Positions 21,670 through 35,800 of a stretch of DNA of 64,000 nucleotides are shown one piece after another (position 1 is the stretch's first letter; each line of letters begins with the position of its first letter). The notes beneath the pieces are model-generated. The model saw only the letters and a list, made by a program, of their open reading frames with translations. It ran no database searches and was not told where the DNA came from. The DNA is taken from the NCBI RefSeq assembly GCF_008831285.2, contig NC_045138.2, forward strand, positions 3,698,143-3,762,142, in the 5' to 3' direction. The translations under genes and the position numbers were made by a program. Source of the DNA: Nymphaea colorata. Its lineage: Eukaryota > Streptophyta > Magnoliopsida > Nymphaeales > Nymphaeaceae.

Positions 21670-24485
21670 CTAAAAAATGTTCGTTTTTTTTTTTCTTCTG
21701 CTGTATGCTGGTGCACGCAAGTCAAACTCAGAATAGATGCATGCCAAGTTATCCTTGTAAGATCTCAGAGAGAGTGCGTGCGCACGAGAACCAAACAAAT
21801 ACGAACGGCACAAGCGAAGCAAGCAATGAAACTATGTAAACGAACCTATTTAATGTATTTGATTTATGATCTGAGTAATGCCAGTGCAACATTATTTACT
21901 CAAACGAATGAATAATCATTATACTTTGACACTAAAAAAAAAAATCTCCTAACAATGCGTGGCATATCGTGAATTAACTTTATTGAACGGCTAATAATCA
22001 ATTTACATTGTCACCGCTGATTTAATCTTACGACAAGGTTACATAATATCTATATTTACTCGATTCACGTGTTGTATCGGCTACGTCGCTAACATGCATT
22101 GTTATGCTTGTGGGTGTTGAATGGCTTCAATCTTACAATGAAATTCGAGGTCATCGAGCCATGACCATCAAATTGGAAAAGAAATGTGTATATGACTTAA
22201 AATGCATGCTTAATATGTTGTAAATGTAACCGTAACATGAATGTATTAATGAGTGCAATTTTTGTACAAAAAACGCTTAGGTTCAAATTAGTTTTGTCGA
22301 AAAGTTTATTTTTTCAACTAACTTTTAGTATTGTAAAGAGCTATTTTTTTTTTACGGTGAAAAATAAAATATTAAGAATAAAAATGACTGACTTAGTGTA
22401 TGCTTCACACTCAATTGCTTTTAAAGTCGCATGCAACGAGCTGGTTCACAAAAAGAGAGACATATTAAGTGGTCTGGTTTTAGTCCTTGGCATCCATCCA
22501 AAAAAAGCTACTTCAAGGACCAAAATATGAGGGAGCCGCACAATTTTGAAATATGAGGAAGCCTTTTCTATTCCTTACAATATGAGCCGTATTTTTGTTC
22601 AATATTCATACAGAATCCAACAAGAACTAGTAATTTGAGCACCAGTTCAATTTGATTAGATAAGCCCAAGTTCAATCCGCAGCATCACAAAGAAAACCAT
22701 CGAGCAGTAGCTCCGCAAACTCAAAATCACATTTGTTATTTTTAATCACTTCAGCAAGAAATGAATACGCCATGGCACGTTTACATGGTTACTTCAGCAA
22801 GAACGAATAGTGAAGCTCGAAGACGGGTAAACAGAGGTTTGCAATCCTATAATTTGGACTGGGGGTCTGTGACCACCGCAGCAGAAGCGGCAGAGAAAGT
22901 TGCCTTTGGTTCACAATAAAATGAAGCCCTAAAGACCAGCCTGCTTTGATGCTTTCCATGTGACAATACTCCTCTGGATAAAGAAGAAGCCAGATAAATG
23001 AGAGGTGCAGGTCTCTTGCATTGACTTATAGCCTGTTGTTGCAGGGTACGTGCATATAAAAAAGAGAAGGATGATCATCACATAATCCAGTGTCGGGAAT
23101 GGAGCACAGGATCTTTCTTCATAACATAGAACGATAAGCTATGAAATTACAAGAATTCAATGAGCAACAAAGGTGAAGTCCAGTGTATGCACACAGTATT
23201 ACAAAAATTATCTTCCTTGGCGACTGCTCCAGAATATATATCCACCTTTACCACGTGTCATTTTAGAGGCTTTAAACCCTGACAGAGCCGAAAAAGAAAA
23301 GAAAAGAAGAAAACTTTATCATGCCTAGTCACCTTTGGAGAAAATGCAGTTCGTTCTTCCACCTTTAGCTAGTACAGTAAAACACGACAATTCAATCTTC
23401 TGCATCTCAAGTACTATCAAAACCAAAACCCTAAGAAGGAGACCAACTCTTTGACACCTGAACTGAGAAATAGGCGAGATCAGCTGCTAGAACGAGAAGG
23501 AACAAAAGTTTGCTAATGCTTGAGCATATTTTACATTTGCACAATTTCACTGACTTCTCAGGACTCCTAGTTGAGACGGCAAGATCCCCACAAAGTTCGA
23601 AGTGGCTACAGTCATTTCTTTTATCAAAGAGAAACAGTTCTAACTTCTAAGGCTTCCACTCAGCCAACACTTAAGCCAAAAGCACTGCAATGCGTTTACG
23701 CATGAACAACAACACAGGAATTGCAAACCTACCGACCAGCATCCCCCTCCCCACCAAAAAAGAAAACACCCCAACAATATCCTCGCTTTAGATCCAAATG
23801 ATAACAGCAGCAAAACAGTGACATCTATCACATATCCCAAAGGAATTTATTATCATAATAACATAAAATTAGCACAATATTTTTAGAAGATTCATCCTTT
23901 TTAATTTTTATGTATTTTAACTATCTTCTCTCTACATTTTCTTTTATTTGAAAGAACTGTTCAGAATTGTTTCATTATATGGTCGCAAAAAATGGTGAAA
24001 GAATCCATTACTTCAAGTTGTTCTCTTATGACTTTGTTTCTCAACTAACAGAAGTTTCCAGATCTTAATAAAAATATTTTGGGGAAAAACCTCGCCAAGA
24101 ATGAGATTTTGACTAACAATCGAAGTTGACATTTCCCCATACAATAACTTGGACTTGAATTAGACATGGATCCAGAAAAATCAATGTAATGTGTCTTATT
24201 GTTTGTAATGCAATGGAAAAGCATTCAAGCTCTTGACAAAATTTCTAGTGATTTGTGTAACCAGAACGGAAAATATGAAGTTGAACTGAGCATATTAAAT
24301 TCATCCACCAATGGTTCAGGGAATTGACAAGGAACCAATAGGCAGTTCCTTGTAAACGTCAAACACCTAGGAACAAACTTAGGCAGCTAAAACTGCAAGT
24401 CTAGTCCCTGTTGGAATAGATTCAAATTTCAATTATGCCATAAAATCAGGAGAGCATTGCTCCAGTTTTAATAATGATCAAACAT
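21670..24485. other. Intergenic region between the SART3 array and the release-factor gene
   Basis: No gene or element is supported. It must contain the 3' UTR of the minus-strand release-factor-like gene, and possibly a small last exon of it. The open frames here begin at non-ATG codons or have no recognisable protein. Confidence 0.5.
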
Positions 24486-27400
24486 TTATGAATCATGAGT
24501 CATGACCTTTACCTTGGACGCTCTCATCTCATTGACTGCTAGCCGGAGTGAATCATCTGACAGTATTAACCTTGACAAAGCCCCAGTACTTAAACTGCAC
24601 ATTCGGAATGAGACTCATAGTCAATATGATGTTGTACTGCTTCTCAATATACAACGCCTTCTCAAAGCTGTATTTCCAAATAGCAACAAAAGAAGAACTG
24701 AACCCAATCACATGCAATTTGGAGGAAAAAGGGGTAAAGCAAGAAACAAGAATGGTTCTGAGAAAATTACTGCTCACTAGAGCACACTGTAGACATTTCA
24801 TTTTCCAAGCGACCCCCAAGTTTTCTGAAACGTCATTATGTGCACCCATTCAAGTGCAATTCATACACTAAATTTACATACCCCAACATTTTGGCTGCAT
24901 TAGATATTGATCCATCAACAGCATGCAGTAGATCCAATAAAGCTTGCATTCCCTTTACCACGTAGGCAATGAGTGTGTTACTGAATCTGAGGGAGTTGAT
25001 GAACAAGAAAAAAGGAAAAGCTGGAAGACTGTTTTTGTATGTACCAGGATGAATTTTGGATTATTAGGTCCAATCTGCGGGCCAACACTTGATCCTCTTA
25101 TTGTCGATTTTGCAGGAAGAATTTGAATGAGCTCCAGTGGAGGTGAGTATTCATCAAGCATTATTGGGTTTCTGACTAGTTGTAAACAAGAAAGCATTTA
25201 TCAATATAAACACCGAAATATATAAAAATTGAAACCAGTATAAGGTAACCGCAAACAAAGCTCCTCCAGGGAACTACTACGCCAAGTTGTAGACCATCAT
25301 ATGCATAAAAAAAAGTTGAAAGAAAGGATCCTAAGTGCATCACCATCAAAGTGTTGTCAAGGCAATAGCTGGGAGATGCAAGATCTCCCAGTTCAAAGTA
25401 TTCCTTTATGAGACATCTTAAATTTCCCAAGTACTTTGTGCATCTAGGATTGGTAATGGAAAAAGACTTACATATATCATTTCTCTAATTACTCATTCTA
25501 TACGGCAAGAAAAGATGCATGACTGGAAGTGTTCCAATTTGTTTAACATTTAACAATGAAAACAACACTGATCAGCTTGACAATAATAAGCATACACGGA
25601 CAAAGATAAGCTTTAGAAAACTGTCCCTCCATTTTGTGCATCAAAATTACATAAATCACCGAAACATGCATCAGCGAAAGGGATCAAATTGGGGTAAAGT
25701 AGTGCTAATGAAATCCTTGAAGATGTTCATACCATCACATTTAGTTGGTTAACCTAATGAATATTGGGAGATCTAAAGCCTATGACCATAGTCATATACT
25801 AATACAAGGCCATAAAAATGTTCACATTTCACAAAACCCTGAGGCAATTAACCTAAAACAGAAATTTCCTTTTAGAAATAACATATAAGAATTAGCATGT
25901 ATGATTCTTACTTTTTGGTAGATGCACAGATAATGATTTATACAACTGAAATGCAAACTGCAGGATGTAAAGAATCATAAGAAAATTACCATTTGTCATA
26001 ATCACTTTACCTAAGAAATAGGCTCCCTTTCGTATAACAGAATACTCTTTCTAAGGGGACTGAAACAAAATCAAGGTTTTGTATGAAAATGGAAAGCACA
26101 TCGGCTGCCACCCTCCCAGAAGTAGGAAAGGAACTGCACAACTCACGAGCATCTAATGTACATGTATCTAATTTATGATTCACAGCAAATAAATACTTCC
26201 TTCCGGGTCATGCGAGACACACTTTCACGACTTTTGAAATATATATTATATAACATATAAAAGAAGACTGTAGTTTGCAAAAGATGAGATCTCGCATGAG
26301 CAGGCATAATATGTGAATCCATCACCCATAGGGGGTGCAGAAAACTAGTTCTCAGACAACTGAAACTATTTTGCAAGGAAAACAAGAAAACGAACCTTTA
26401 AGAGCCAGCAAAGTCCGCAAACGAGCTAATGCTGAAGCGCGATTCTTATGTTGAGAACGGTCTTCTACTGCCTGACATTTACAAAGGAAGAATTGTAAAG
26501 ACATGATTGAAATATGACAGAAAGATAAGCAGCCTCATAAATTTCAAGCAATGAAGATCTTATCACAGTCCAGTTGGTCACATGATAATGCCACAAAGTA
26601 AAACCAGACTATATTAGACGCTTAATATGTCTTCTAACCAAGACTACGTGCAAACTTAACTCACTGCACATAAGCTGCCCAGGTGAACTCTGCGACAAGC
26701 CTTTGCAATGAAAATGATAGAATAACAATTGGTATCTAAGAAGTAAGAAGACCGCCTAAGAATGGACAGACGACAATGAATGAGAAGATGAATAAGCAAA
26801 AGAATGGTAGATGGCTGGATCGAATGAAAATGAAAATAACACGCAAACTATAAGCTAGAAACATATGTGAAATGAGATATTGAGTCCAGAAAAAAAAAAG
26901 TCAAGCGTCTTCAATTTGCCTAGTTGTAATTATCAGGCAGCAACATGAGCCAAACAGCTACTACTGGGCTTCTGCAAACAAATCAATTTTAACCTAGAAG
27001 CTATGGCCAGATACAACAAACTAATGAGAATAAAAAACCCAAAGAGAAAACTTGTTGGTCGACATCTATTGCCATCATAGTTCCTGGGTTTCGTGTTTCT
27101 CAACCAAAACAAAACCTATCTCCCTTCTTGATGTAATAAGAGAGTGCAATTTGTGAAGATCAGTAATGAAACATTACACTCACTAGTAATTCTACAAAAA
27201 AAGAGACTTACTGATACCACCAGAAAAAGATCAAGTTGCCTTGGACGAGATATAGGAGCCGATACCAAACAACTCTTATACACAGAAGGGTACTTTTTAG
27301 TAATGAGAAATGAGAACCATTCGCATACAAGTGCGTCGCGCTCACCTACTGCTGCTTAAACCGACAAATTTTCATATACCAAGTCCTAGATGCTAGGTCT

Positions 27401-28123
27401 CACTGAGGGAGCACATACCATACATACAACTCTAGACATTAGCTACCCAACAATGACTTTCTGCAAAGTAGACAAGCTTGGCATCTGGTACTTCGTCCAA
27501 ATCCCTCATAAGGAACCTTTCCGGCTTCATGTTGGGGGCCTTCCGTTGTCAAGGACCCAATTGCAGGTGATCTGATGATAAGAAAGGGCACGCACGGGCT
27601 CAAAACTGCATCCTGCCGACCCAATTCACTGACTCGGGCGTAAAATAGTGCAAGGACACGAAGGAAGACAAGTCAAAGAACCAGGTTGTCCTCCAGGAAA
27701 AGCAGAGGAATACTAGGGACGCCACGATGATGAAAAAGGGAAATATAAATAAGTGGAGAGATAGAGAGAGAGGCATACCTGGGCGACGATACCAGTAGGT
27801 ATGTGCTTGAGCCTGACAGCACTCTCCCTCTTGTTGCGATGCTGGCCGCCGGGGCCAGATGCCTTGAAGGTGTCCATCTCACACTGACCCATCAGCTGAT
27901 CATCCGACAGCCGTAGAAATCCTCCGTCGCTGCTAACCTCACAGCCTCCACTTGGTGGTGGTGTTGCCGCCGTTGATGCTGTGAAGAAGGCGACCTTGAT
28001 TTTGGTGTCTCCAGAAGGCAGCCTGAGGAGGGGTGGAAGCAGGGATAGACGTAGCGTTCGGTTGTTCATCCCGGCGACGAACGCAGACAATGCACCAGCA
28101 AGACTCATCCGCAGGACCGCCAT
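24486..28123 (-). CDS. Organelle-type class I release-factor-like GGQ protein
   Basis: Exons 27779-28123, 26396-26471, 25045-25175, 24882-24952 and 24486-24594, all joined in phase, give 243 residues if the last exon is read to its stop. The start is the ATG at 28123. Residues 1-50 are rich in Leu, Ser, Arg and Ala with few acidic residues, which suits a mitochondrial or plastid presequence. The core [19 protein letters not shown] (residues 87-105) carries the GGQ loop (92-94) that triggers peptidyl-tRNA hydrolysis. It lacks the codon-recognition domain of full release factors, like ICT1/YaeJ and mtRF-R/C12orf65 (family knowledge). It continues with [18 protein letters not shown] and [20 protein letters not shown] donor (GTAAAG) at 24512 could splice to a further exon after NEMRASK, so the C-terminus is uncertain. 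The likely role is rescue of stalled organellar ribosomes; that is inferred. Confidence 0.5.
25176..27778. other. Introns 1 and 2 of the release-factor-like gene
   Basis: Two introns (26472-27778 and 25176-26395) separated by the 76-bp exon 26396-26471. I see nothing else in them. Confidence 0.5.
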
Positions 28124-29452
28124 ACAGTTGCGCCAACCCGAAAAACGGCGAGACTGGCGTTCCGGCGGCACGGCTACAAAAGCATGGACGCCAATATCGT
28201 GAGTCGTACTCAACTCTTGCTGGTCGGATGGTCCAGATCTTTTGTTTAATAATTAATATTAACCGAAATCAGTCAATTGTTTTTATTTCGACTCGTTTTG
28301 CACCCCGGCCTGAATCAACTCAGGTGGTCATCATTTGGTCTGCTGGTACGCTTCGCCATATAAGAGAACAACCCACATCCCTGTGATAGTTGCTCGTTTG
28401 AATGCCAAAGGTTGTAGGAAAATAGTAAAATGAGAAACAAAGTGTTTTTATGAAATTTACCAGCACAGTTAGGCAGAGATAGGAAGGCAATCTGAGGAAG
28501 GTCGAATCGAAGATGGAGAATCAAGTTTCATTCCCGTCACTCCGTTGATTATGCCTTTATGGCGTCCTCCTGATACAGCTTGGTGACAAGGCTCACTCCC
28601 ATCATCAGAAAATACAAGCATTAACTGCTTTTGAGTTGAAGTCATCCGGCCTTTCCTAACAGTAAACAGTTCACATGAAAGTGTCCAGTATATGTCATGC
28701 ACGTCATGTACCTTAATTACACCAATATTACCCCAAAAGACGAATAATGTCCAAATGCCATGCCGTCCCACTTGGCAGAAACCAATTGTCCCCCTTTAAA
28801 GCATGTAGTCTCTCACTCTTGTTAAATTTAGTAGATCGAATTTTAGTTCAATTAGTTGGCGTTGATAAACCAAGAAAAAAAAAAGATATAAGAATGTTTT
28901 TGTCACATACACAGTTCTATCTAGTGTTCCATCAGACAATTCGACCAGATTAAAACCAAACCCAGAATCTGACTAGAATCTACATCCAAATACAAGAAAA
29001 TATAGAGCCTTAAGCTAGTTCAACTCAAACCCGTCCATAAGATGATGTGGAACTCTGCCTCCACGTTTAGTTAGGTCAGACAGTAAACTAGATCTCAGAA
29101 TCACACACATCGAAGGAGTAAAGCTGTCTCAAAATCACACACCGGGATCCTCCTGCAAGACTTACAGTCCTTAACGGCTACCGATATAAGCTTCAGAAAG
29201 AAGGGAAGCGAGATTTTTTATGTGATACAATTGCTATACAGGAAAATTGTTAAAACTGAATTAAAACATTTTTGTCAACGACGATTCGTTGCCTTAAACC
29301 TGCAAACTCAATCATATCCGAGGTGGCCCTCAGATAGTTCCGAGTCAACACTGCCCGCAGAACGGCTTGCACTCAGTCTGAGTACATGGCCAGAAAGCCA
29401 TATGGAAATTCAACACAATCTTGAACAAATGTAAACGAAAAGAGCAAGGGCA
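28124..29452. other. Intergenic region between release-factor-like and Alfin-like genes
   Basis: It holds the 5' flank of the release-factor-like gene (its upstream frame to 28213 opens with TTG, not ATG) and the 3' side of the Alfin-like gene. No other gene is supported. Confidence 0.5.
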
Positions 29453-29496
29453 ACACACACTACACTTGATGTTAGCCAAAAGACCGAGAAAGGTAT
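29453..29496 (-). pseudogene. Truncated U2 snRNA retropseudogene
   Basis: Read on the minus strand from 29496, the sequence starts ATACCTTTCTCGG and continues with CTTTTGGCTAA and ATCAAGTGTAGT, the universal 5' end of U2 snRNA, with about four differences in 44 nt. It includes the U2 5' stem-loop but stops before the branch-point-pairing loop and Sm site, so it cannot be a functional U2. Perfect 12-bp direct repeats AGAGCAAGGGCA flank it (29441-29452 and 29497-29508), the mark of LINE-type target-primed insertion. It lies 3' of the Alfin-like gene. Confidence 0.5.
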
Positions 29497-29892
29497 AGAG
29501 CAAGGGCATCCTTCAGTTTTTTAATTTAGCTCCAAGCGATAAATTAGGTCGCCAATCGCATTACCTTACCACACGATTACCATGCTTTATGCAATCAATA
29601 TGGTATAAACCTCCACATAGGCCATAATAATAAAGTGAAAATGCAAAAGGCCTGTAAAGAGAAGTTTCAACTCAAACTTTTACCGCTGCATAGCACAAAT
29701 AAGGGAGAACGAAACCATCACAAAGAGCTGCAACCTAGTTCTATATAGTCAATGAAGAACAGATCAATCTAAAGTAATGTGAGCCAAGCAAGTCCCACAA
29801 ATTCCCACATTAGAAGCCACATCCTTTAATGCGTTTGACGCAACTGTGCTTTCAAAAGGGTTCTGATGCTCAATCCGATCCCATCATGCCTT

Positions 29893-32800
29893 CTAGACTC
29901 TTGCTCGCTTGTTGCTGCATGCTGGGCACTTGTACTGCTTGATATGCTCCGCTCTTGCAGGGGTGATCTTAACACACTTCCCATGGAACCATCTTTCGCA
30001 TACATCACAACAGATCCAGAACTCATCAGATGCATAGTTTTCCCCACATGCCCCGCACAACGCATCACCATGCTCGTCCTCATCTTCATCACCACTCTCA
30101 TCATCCTTGGGTGGAGGCGTCTTTGTTGATTTTGGCTGAGACTCTGGCTGTCGAGACGGCTGGGAAAGAACGTACAACAGAAAAAATTAACCATCCAGAA
30201 AACGAATAACCATAAAAAAAGAAAGAATATGAAGAGCTCCCACCATCTTTGCATTGGACTTGCTCTTGTTGCTGCTATTTGTGGTGATGGTTGACTTTTC
30301 TCTGGCTTGCTTCTTAGCAACCCCTGTCACAACCTCAAATATTGTTGGGAGATCATTCATCATGTTGAACAGCCTTTTCCTGCACCCCACGTGGCATCAT
30401 CAGATATGTAACTTATAAAATGCCTAAGCACCATCAACCACCAAACAATCCAACAAAATGATTGTACTAGACAAATGGACCAGAATGGTCTTCCATTTTC
30501 TCCCACACATATCACACTATGATGATAAAATAACATTTATGCTGGCATCACTGAACATGAGTTGTAGCTGGGTCCATATTACGTGCAACAACCAGCAACC
30601 AATTTATTAATTCCAAGTAAATCCAATCGCATGCATAACATGCATGAGATGTATGATGCAGACAAGAATGAGGTTTTGCAATTGCAGAAGAGTAGAAGCC
30701 GGACTTCCCAGCTAAAGAATCTTCCTGGCATTTGAGAATCTGAAACATGAAATAAAAAGAATGGCTTCTTTTTACTCATCTTCCAAGAAAAAGCAACCAT
30801 CTAGGTCCTCAGAAACTATTTTGTAAATCAACCAGCTGCAATATTACTAGTTTACTGTTAATGAGACTGTAGGACTCAAATTTTTTCATATTTACTTATG
30901 TTCCTTCCTAAAGCCTCAATCTGTGCGCATCTAAAGTAAAGAGCATAAAAAAAGAAAGAAAATTAACAAAAACACATGGACATTTTGTTCATATTCAACT
31001 ATGGTTAAACAAGGACAGCAGTCACCAACTTGTGACTTGGCCGATTCACCTCAGCTTGAACAAGTTAACTTGTTTAAGGGTCATCTTACACAAGTTTCAC
31101 AAAAGTCCCAGTAAGTCATTTATGACTGGCTGAGTCAGGAACAAATAAAACCCAACAGGTTGAAGCATAAAGAAAGGGTGGGTCCCACTCTCTCAATTGG
31201 GTATTTCTTCTTTATATGAGAGCATATTCTTGTAAATCTCTTGCAACGAACCTCCGCCACCACCGTCAGTTAGTTCCTTCAAATTAAGCATGTACACCTT
31301 CCACAGTATCAACGCACATTTTCCCATGTAGACTAACAAGCAATGTTAAAGCCTTCACATCATATACTTCTAATTCCCTTCTGCTAGATACCATGTTTTC
31401 AATTTAATCCCAACAACAACCATCAATTGTACATAAAACAGCTAATTGGATGCCAAAAGAGCTCCATTCACTTGGCCAGGGGCCAGTATAGGGCCTCATA
31501 GTCAAAGAAGATCAAGAATTTGATGCCCCCAGAATAATTTGGAAGTGATCTCCCAAAGTCCAGCTTCTGCAAAAAAATTGGAAAACGAAAAACGTATCTT
31601 GATGCATGACTTTTTCAAATCAAAACCATGCATCCAAGGTCAAATTATTTTCAGCCTTATCAAGGCAGAATCAGTCATTTTTGCCAGCCATGCCCCAAAA
31701 AAGTTGTTCTCCAAAACTTAGAAAAAGAAAACACGAAGAACTTGTAGGCCTAGGTAGAACTAAGAGTATAACCACTCACAACACACATACCATCTGATCT
31801 GAGGTTGTTGGATTTTCCTTTTTCTGTTTTTCATATGATAGTGCAAGAAATGTTCTTGGCTTAGAAGAAAATTAAGGTATCAGTTCCAGATCTATTCTAC
31901 CCTGGTGAGTCACAACTCACAAGCAAGGAGCAAACATCAAGCTCCTCACGGAGGCATCTTAAACTGAAACAGGCCAAGGAAAACAATAAAGTCTATATGT
32001 CCTGAAATGATGAGAACATATGTTTTCAAATCTGTTCCCTCTCTTCTAAGCCATAAGGTAGAATAGCATGTAGAACCATATCAATTGCACCAGTAATGCA
32101 TTGTACACTCCATTACAAATTCCTTGCATCCTAGACTTCATTCCCTTGAAAATCCAATAACTTGGTGCATTTATCTTATTTTAATATACATGTGTATCAA
32201 CAAAAACTTTGACTTGAAATGACTAATATGCTACAATATCTCATTGGTATCAACAAGTTATGTCTAAGAAAACTAAATAACTTTTGCCCACCAGAAAAGA
32301 ACTAGTATTTCGTCTCTTTGGAGACATCCAATAAAATTGGAAAGGACTAGTATTTTGAACTTTGTACTTGAAACTGAAGAATTTACATGATGCTTGAGAT
32401 GCGATGTTGTGGTCTACAAAATTAATTGATCTCAAGTTATTAAAATAGTGCCATCACATGCTTCTATGCAAATTGACTAGTTGCACAAGACAATACCTTG
32501 AAATTCCAGTACTGTCAGTAGATAATACAATCATACATAACAAAAATTTCTGAATATTTGTTTGTATAAAGGAACACATCCACTACTAAGCATATGATTC
32601 AGTTATTTTAACAAAACTTGTAATCGCTGATAATTTGATACCCTGAAAAGAAACAAATGTTATCAACAAAATTATATGACATACAGAGAGAGTATCATAA
32701 TCAAGAAATAAATGTGATGATGTCTGCCACAACAATGTCATTACAGTTTAGAAAGTCAAAAAACCATTTAATACACATTTCAATATGTGCTTGCTTTTAG

Positions 32801-35800
32801 TTTCTGTTTCTTTTATATTTTAGTTTTACTATTTTTGCTTTATAATTTTGCAAGAAACAAAGGAAACTACAAAAAAATATGTATCTTTCTATTTTTCCAA
32901 TTCTTAGAACCCAACTTCTTTATTTCTTTTGGGCAACACAGGATGGTCACTAAATCAGAAAGACAGGCCTCATGGATTCTGAATGAAACAAACAGTTCAT
33001 CAACATCCAAAGACAATAAGGATTATATCTTAAAAGGAAATCCTTCCATATGAATTTCTAAAACAAGTTTTGAATTGATCCTACTCAACAAGGGAATTGA
33101 GTTAGCCTTTCAGCAATGAACCCATAGACCAGTATTTCAATTCAATGATGCAAAATATATAGTGTTATAAGATTCAATGTACTGTATCATAGCACCAGGT
33201 TGTTAAGAGCTACAATATAGCCTCCATAAAAAGATGAGATAGTTTATTGAACCATAAAATGCTATACCACTTTGTACGGTACTGAATTATACCATATCAA
33301 ACTATTTCCCCCATTCCATAGGCCTATTTTCCTAGTTTTTCCAATTTCAGGAAACCAGTTACTTAAGGTAGGTTTTTCCAAAATCCAAGGGTCATTTTAG
33401 TTCCTTTTCCATATTCATTTGTTCTAACTTCTTAGATTTTTCAAGAATTGATCTTTTTAGGCATGGATTTTATATTTGTTTCAAATATTTTCATTCTTTA
33501 AATTTTTTCACGTATCAGGCATGATTAATCCATGTCACTACTTCCTCCAATATAGTTTCTATACAATCCTTACAACATTTTTTCAGTCCATCACCACCTA
33601 TGCCACCATCCGTCTCCAATAGCACCACGGTGCACATCTCCATAACCCTAACACCAACAAAATCTCCAAGCATTAACATCACCAAGAACATCCAGTTCCA
33701 TCTATTTGTACTATCTTTCTTGTTGCATAATCAATAATAAATTCCTCATTTCACATCCATTACAGCATTAATTCTGCAGCAACAACAAATTTCCTACAAC
33801 CTTAATTTTCAATCCTAAAGTTTCTGCCACTTTTACCTCAACCATAACATTTCCTAAAGTTGCCCTAAAATAGACCAACCATAATTTTTGTGTCCATGAA
33901 AGTGTCATTGGCCACTAATCATGTATGGGGTTTTCTACAGTACTTCTGGCTAGCATAAATACACAAGAGTGCATCAAACACCTAATTTATAATTGCACAA
34001 GGGACTGTGTCTGCATATAGGAAGACGAGACTACAAGTGCAAGTACGTAAATAATTAATAAGTAAGAACAAAAAATGCAACACATACAAATATATTGTAG
34101 AAAGAACAGCACCAATGAAATGATTCCAAAAATAAGACAAATTTTAGGGTGTGATGCTTTCTTTTAGTGAAAACACACAAACCATAGATACATTAACTAG
34201 GGTGCACAAGACATGTCCATTATGAAATAACAGCAATGGAAGCATTGAAGATGCCACGCACTTCACATCCCCAAGTTCAAGTAGGTACCCTTATCCTTTT
34301 CTTTTTCCAGATTGAGAGATAGGGTAGGCAGACACATACTTCAGTTCTGCCAAGCTATGCATAGCAGACGAACTTGTGACCTCTTCACCTTGAGGTTACT
34401 CAAGTCACGGCATGTTTTTTCTTACCTCACTTGTTTGTTGTTTCATTGTTACTATTTTGATTTATTGTAGTTGTGAAATGTGAATATTGGTCCTTTATAC
34501 TCAATTTAATTTGTACACAAGTCCACCAATTAACTATGAATCATCTCGACAGACCCTGTACTTTCGGCTATTATGAAAACCAAGATGAAATAACAAAAGT
34601 AACAAAAAATCAGCTGAATCATGCTGTCATCTCCAAACAAACCTAGTGAAGCTCCAAACCATTTCATATGCATTCATAAGATCCAATAAAGAAATCAAAC
34701 CTAAAAACTGCAAATGTTTTATCACTGCAAATGTTTTATCAAGAAGTGCTTAATGCCTGTTACAAAACCAAGTTTTTTTATGTTTCCCCCAAACGACCCT
34801 TCATTTTCTGGAAATACAATCACGGAAAAAGCTCACCAAGCTGATAATCAGCATTTTTCAAGGAAAGTAAGGTCTGGACTTCTAGACTCCAGAATACCCT
34901 CATTTACATTAAAGTGAACAAGGTGTTAAAAACATACAATACATTTTAAATTTTAAAACAGAAGAGATCACTGTAGACAAATACCATTAGTTTGAATGTA
35001 AAAGTCTAACACAGCAAATGACAAAACAAGTTGAGTACAATTCTATCTCGACAAAAGTTATCGCCTTAGAACTGCAAAGGCAGCTATTATCACAATCCAT
35101 GTCAAAAAAACAACTACGAAAGAAGGATGAAATAAACAATAAGTAAATAAGTTTGGGAACAATGACATAGTGCCACCTTTTGAATAACAAAGAAGGTAGG
35201 AAGAGCAAAACTGCTTTTAATTTAATGCACCTCATCTGAAGGAACAATAATAAAAAATTAAAAAGTTTCCTTTTCTTCTCTTGTTAGCATGGGTTACTAT
35301 TATTTTGTAGTGAACTGGAAGTCAACAAGTGGGAAGCAGCACAGAGAAACATGCGATGAAGTAATGTGTGATATCAGTAAAACTGTACAATACCTCATAA
35401 AATAAGAAATTGACAAAAAAAGTGAGAACCCTTAACAAATGAACAGTACAATATCAGAAATGAAATTGACCACCAATTTGTAGTTAAATGATAGCGGAAC
35501 CAAAATTTCCATGCTTGGAATCGGGACTACTAATGGGTTTCTCTTCTTGCTTCCTAGAAGCCGTAATTCCTATTTTATGTGGTTACGGTAACCGTGAAGA
35601 TACACTACAGAAGGAATGCAAAAACACAAATATGAGCTAGGGAAGGAACAATCATCGTAGCGACAGGGGCACATCATACCGATGCAGACATGACCTGAGG
35701 AAAGTTTACCTGTCGTTTTTATCAAATCCGAAGCGTGCGCCAAAGTAGAAAGCAACGGCAAGTAGCCAAGCATCGCTGTGAACGGCAACGAGAGACAACC

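Noticed and set aside
22237-22530. Plus-strand frame of 97 codons between SART3 and the release-factor-like gene
   Set aside because: No family resemblance, AT-driven composition, no splice partners; likely chance.
28123-28213. Extending the release-factor-like protein to 28213
   Set aside because: That frame opens with TTG; the first in-frame ATG is at 28123 and gives a good presequence.
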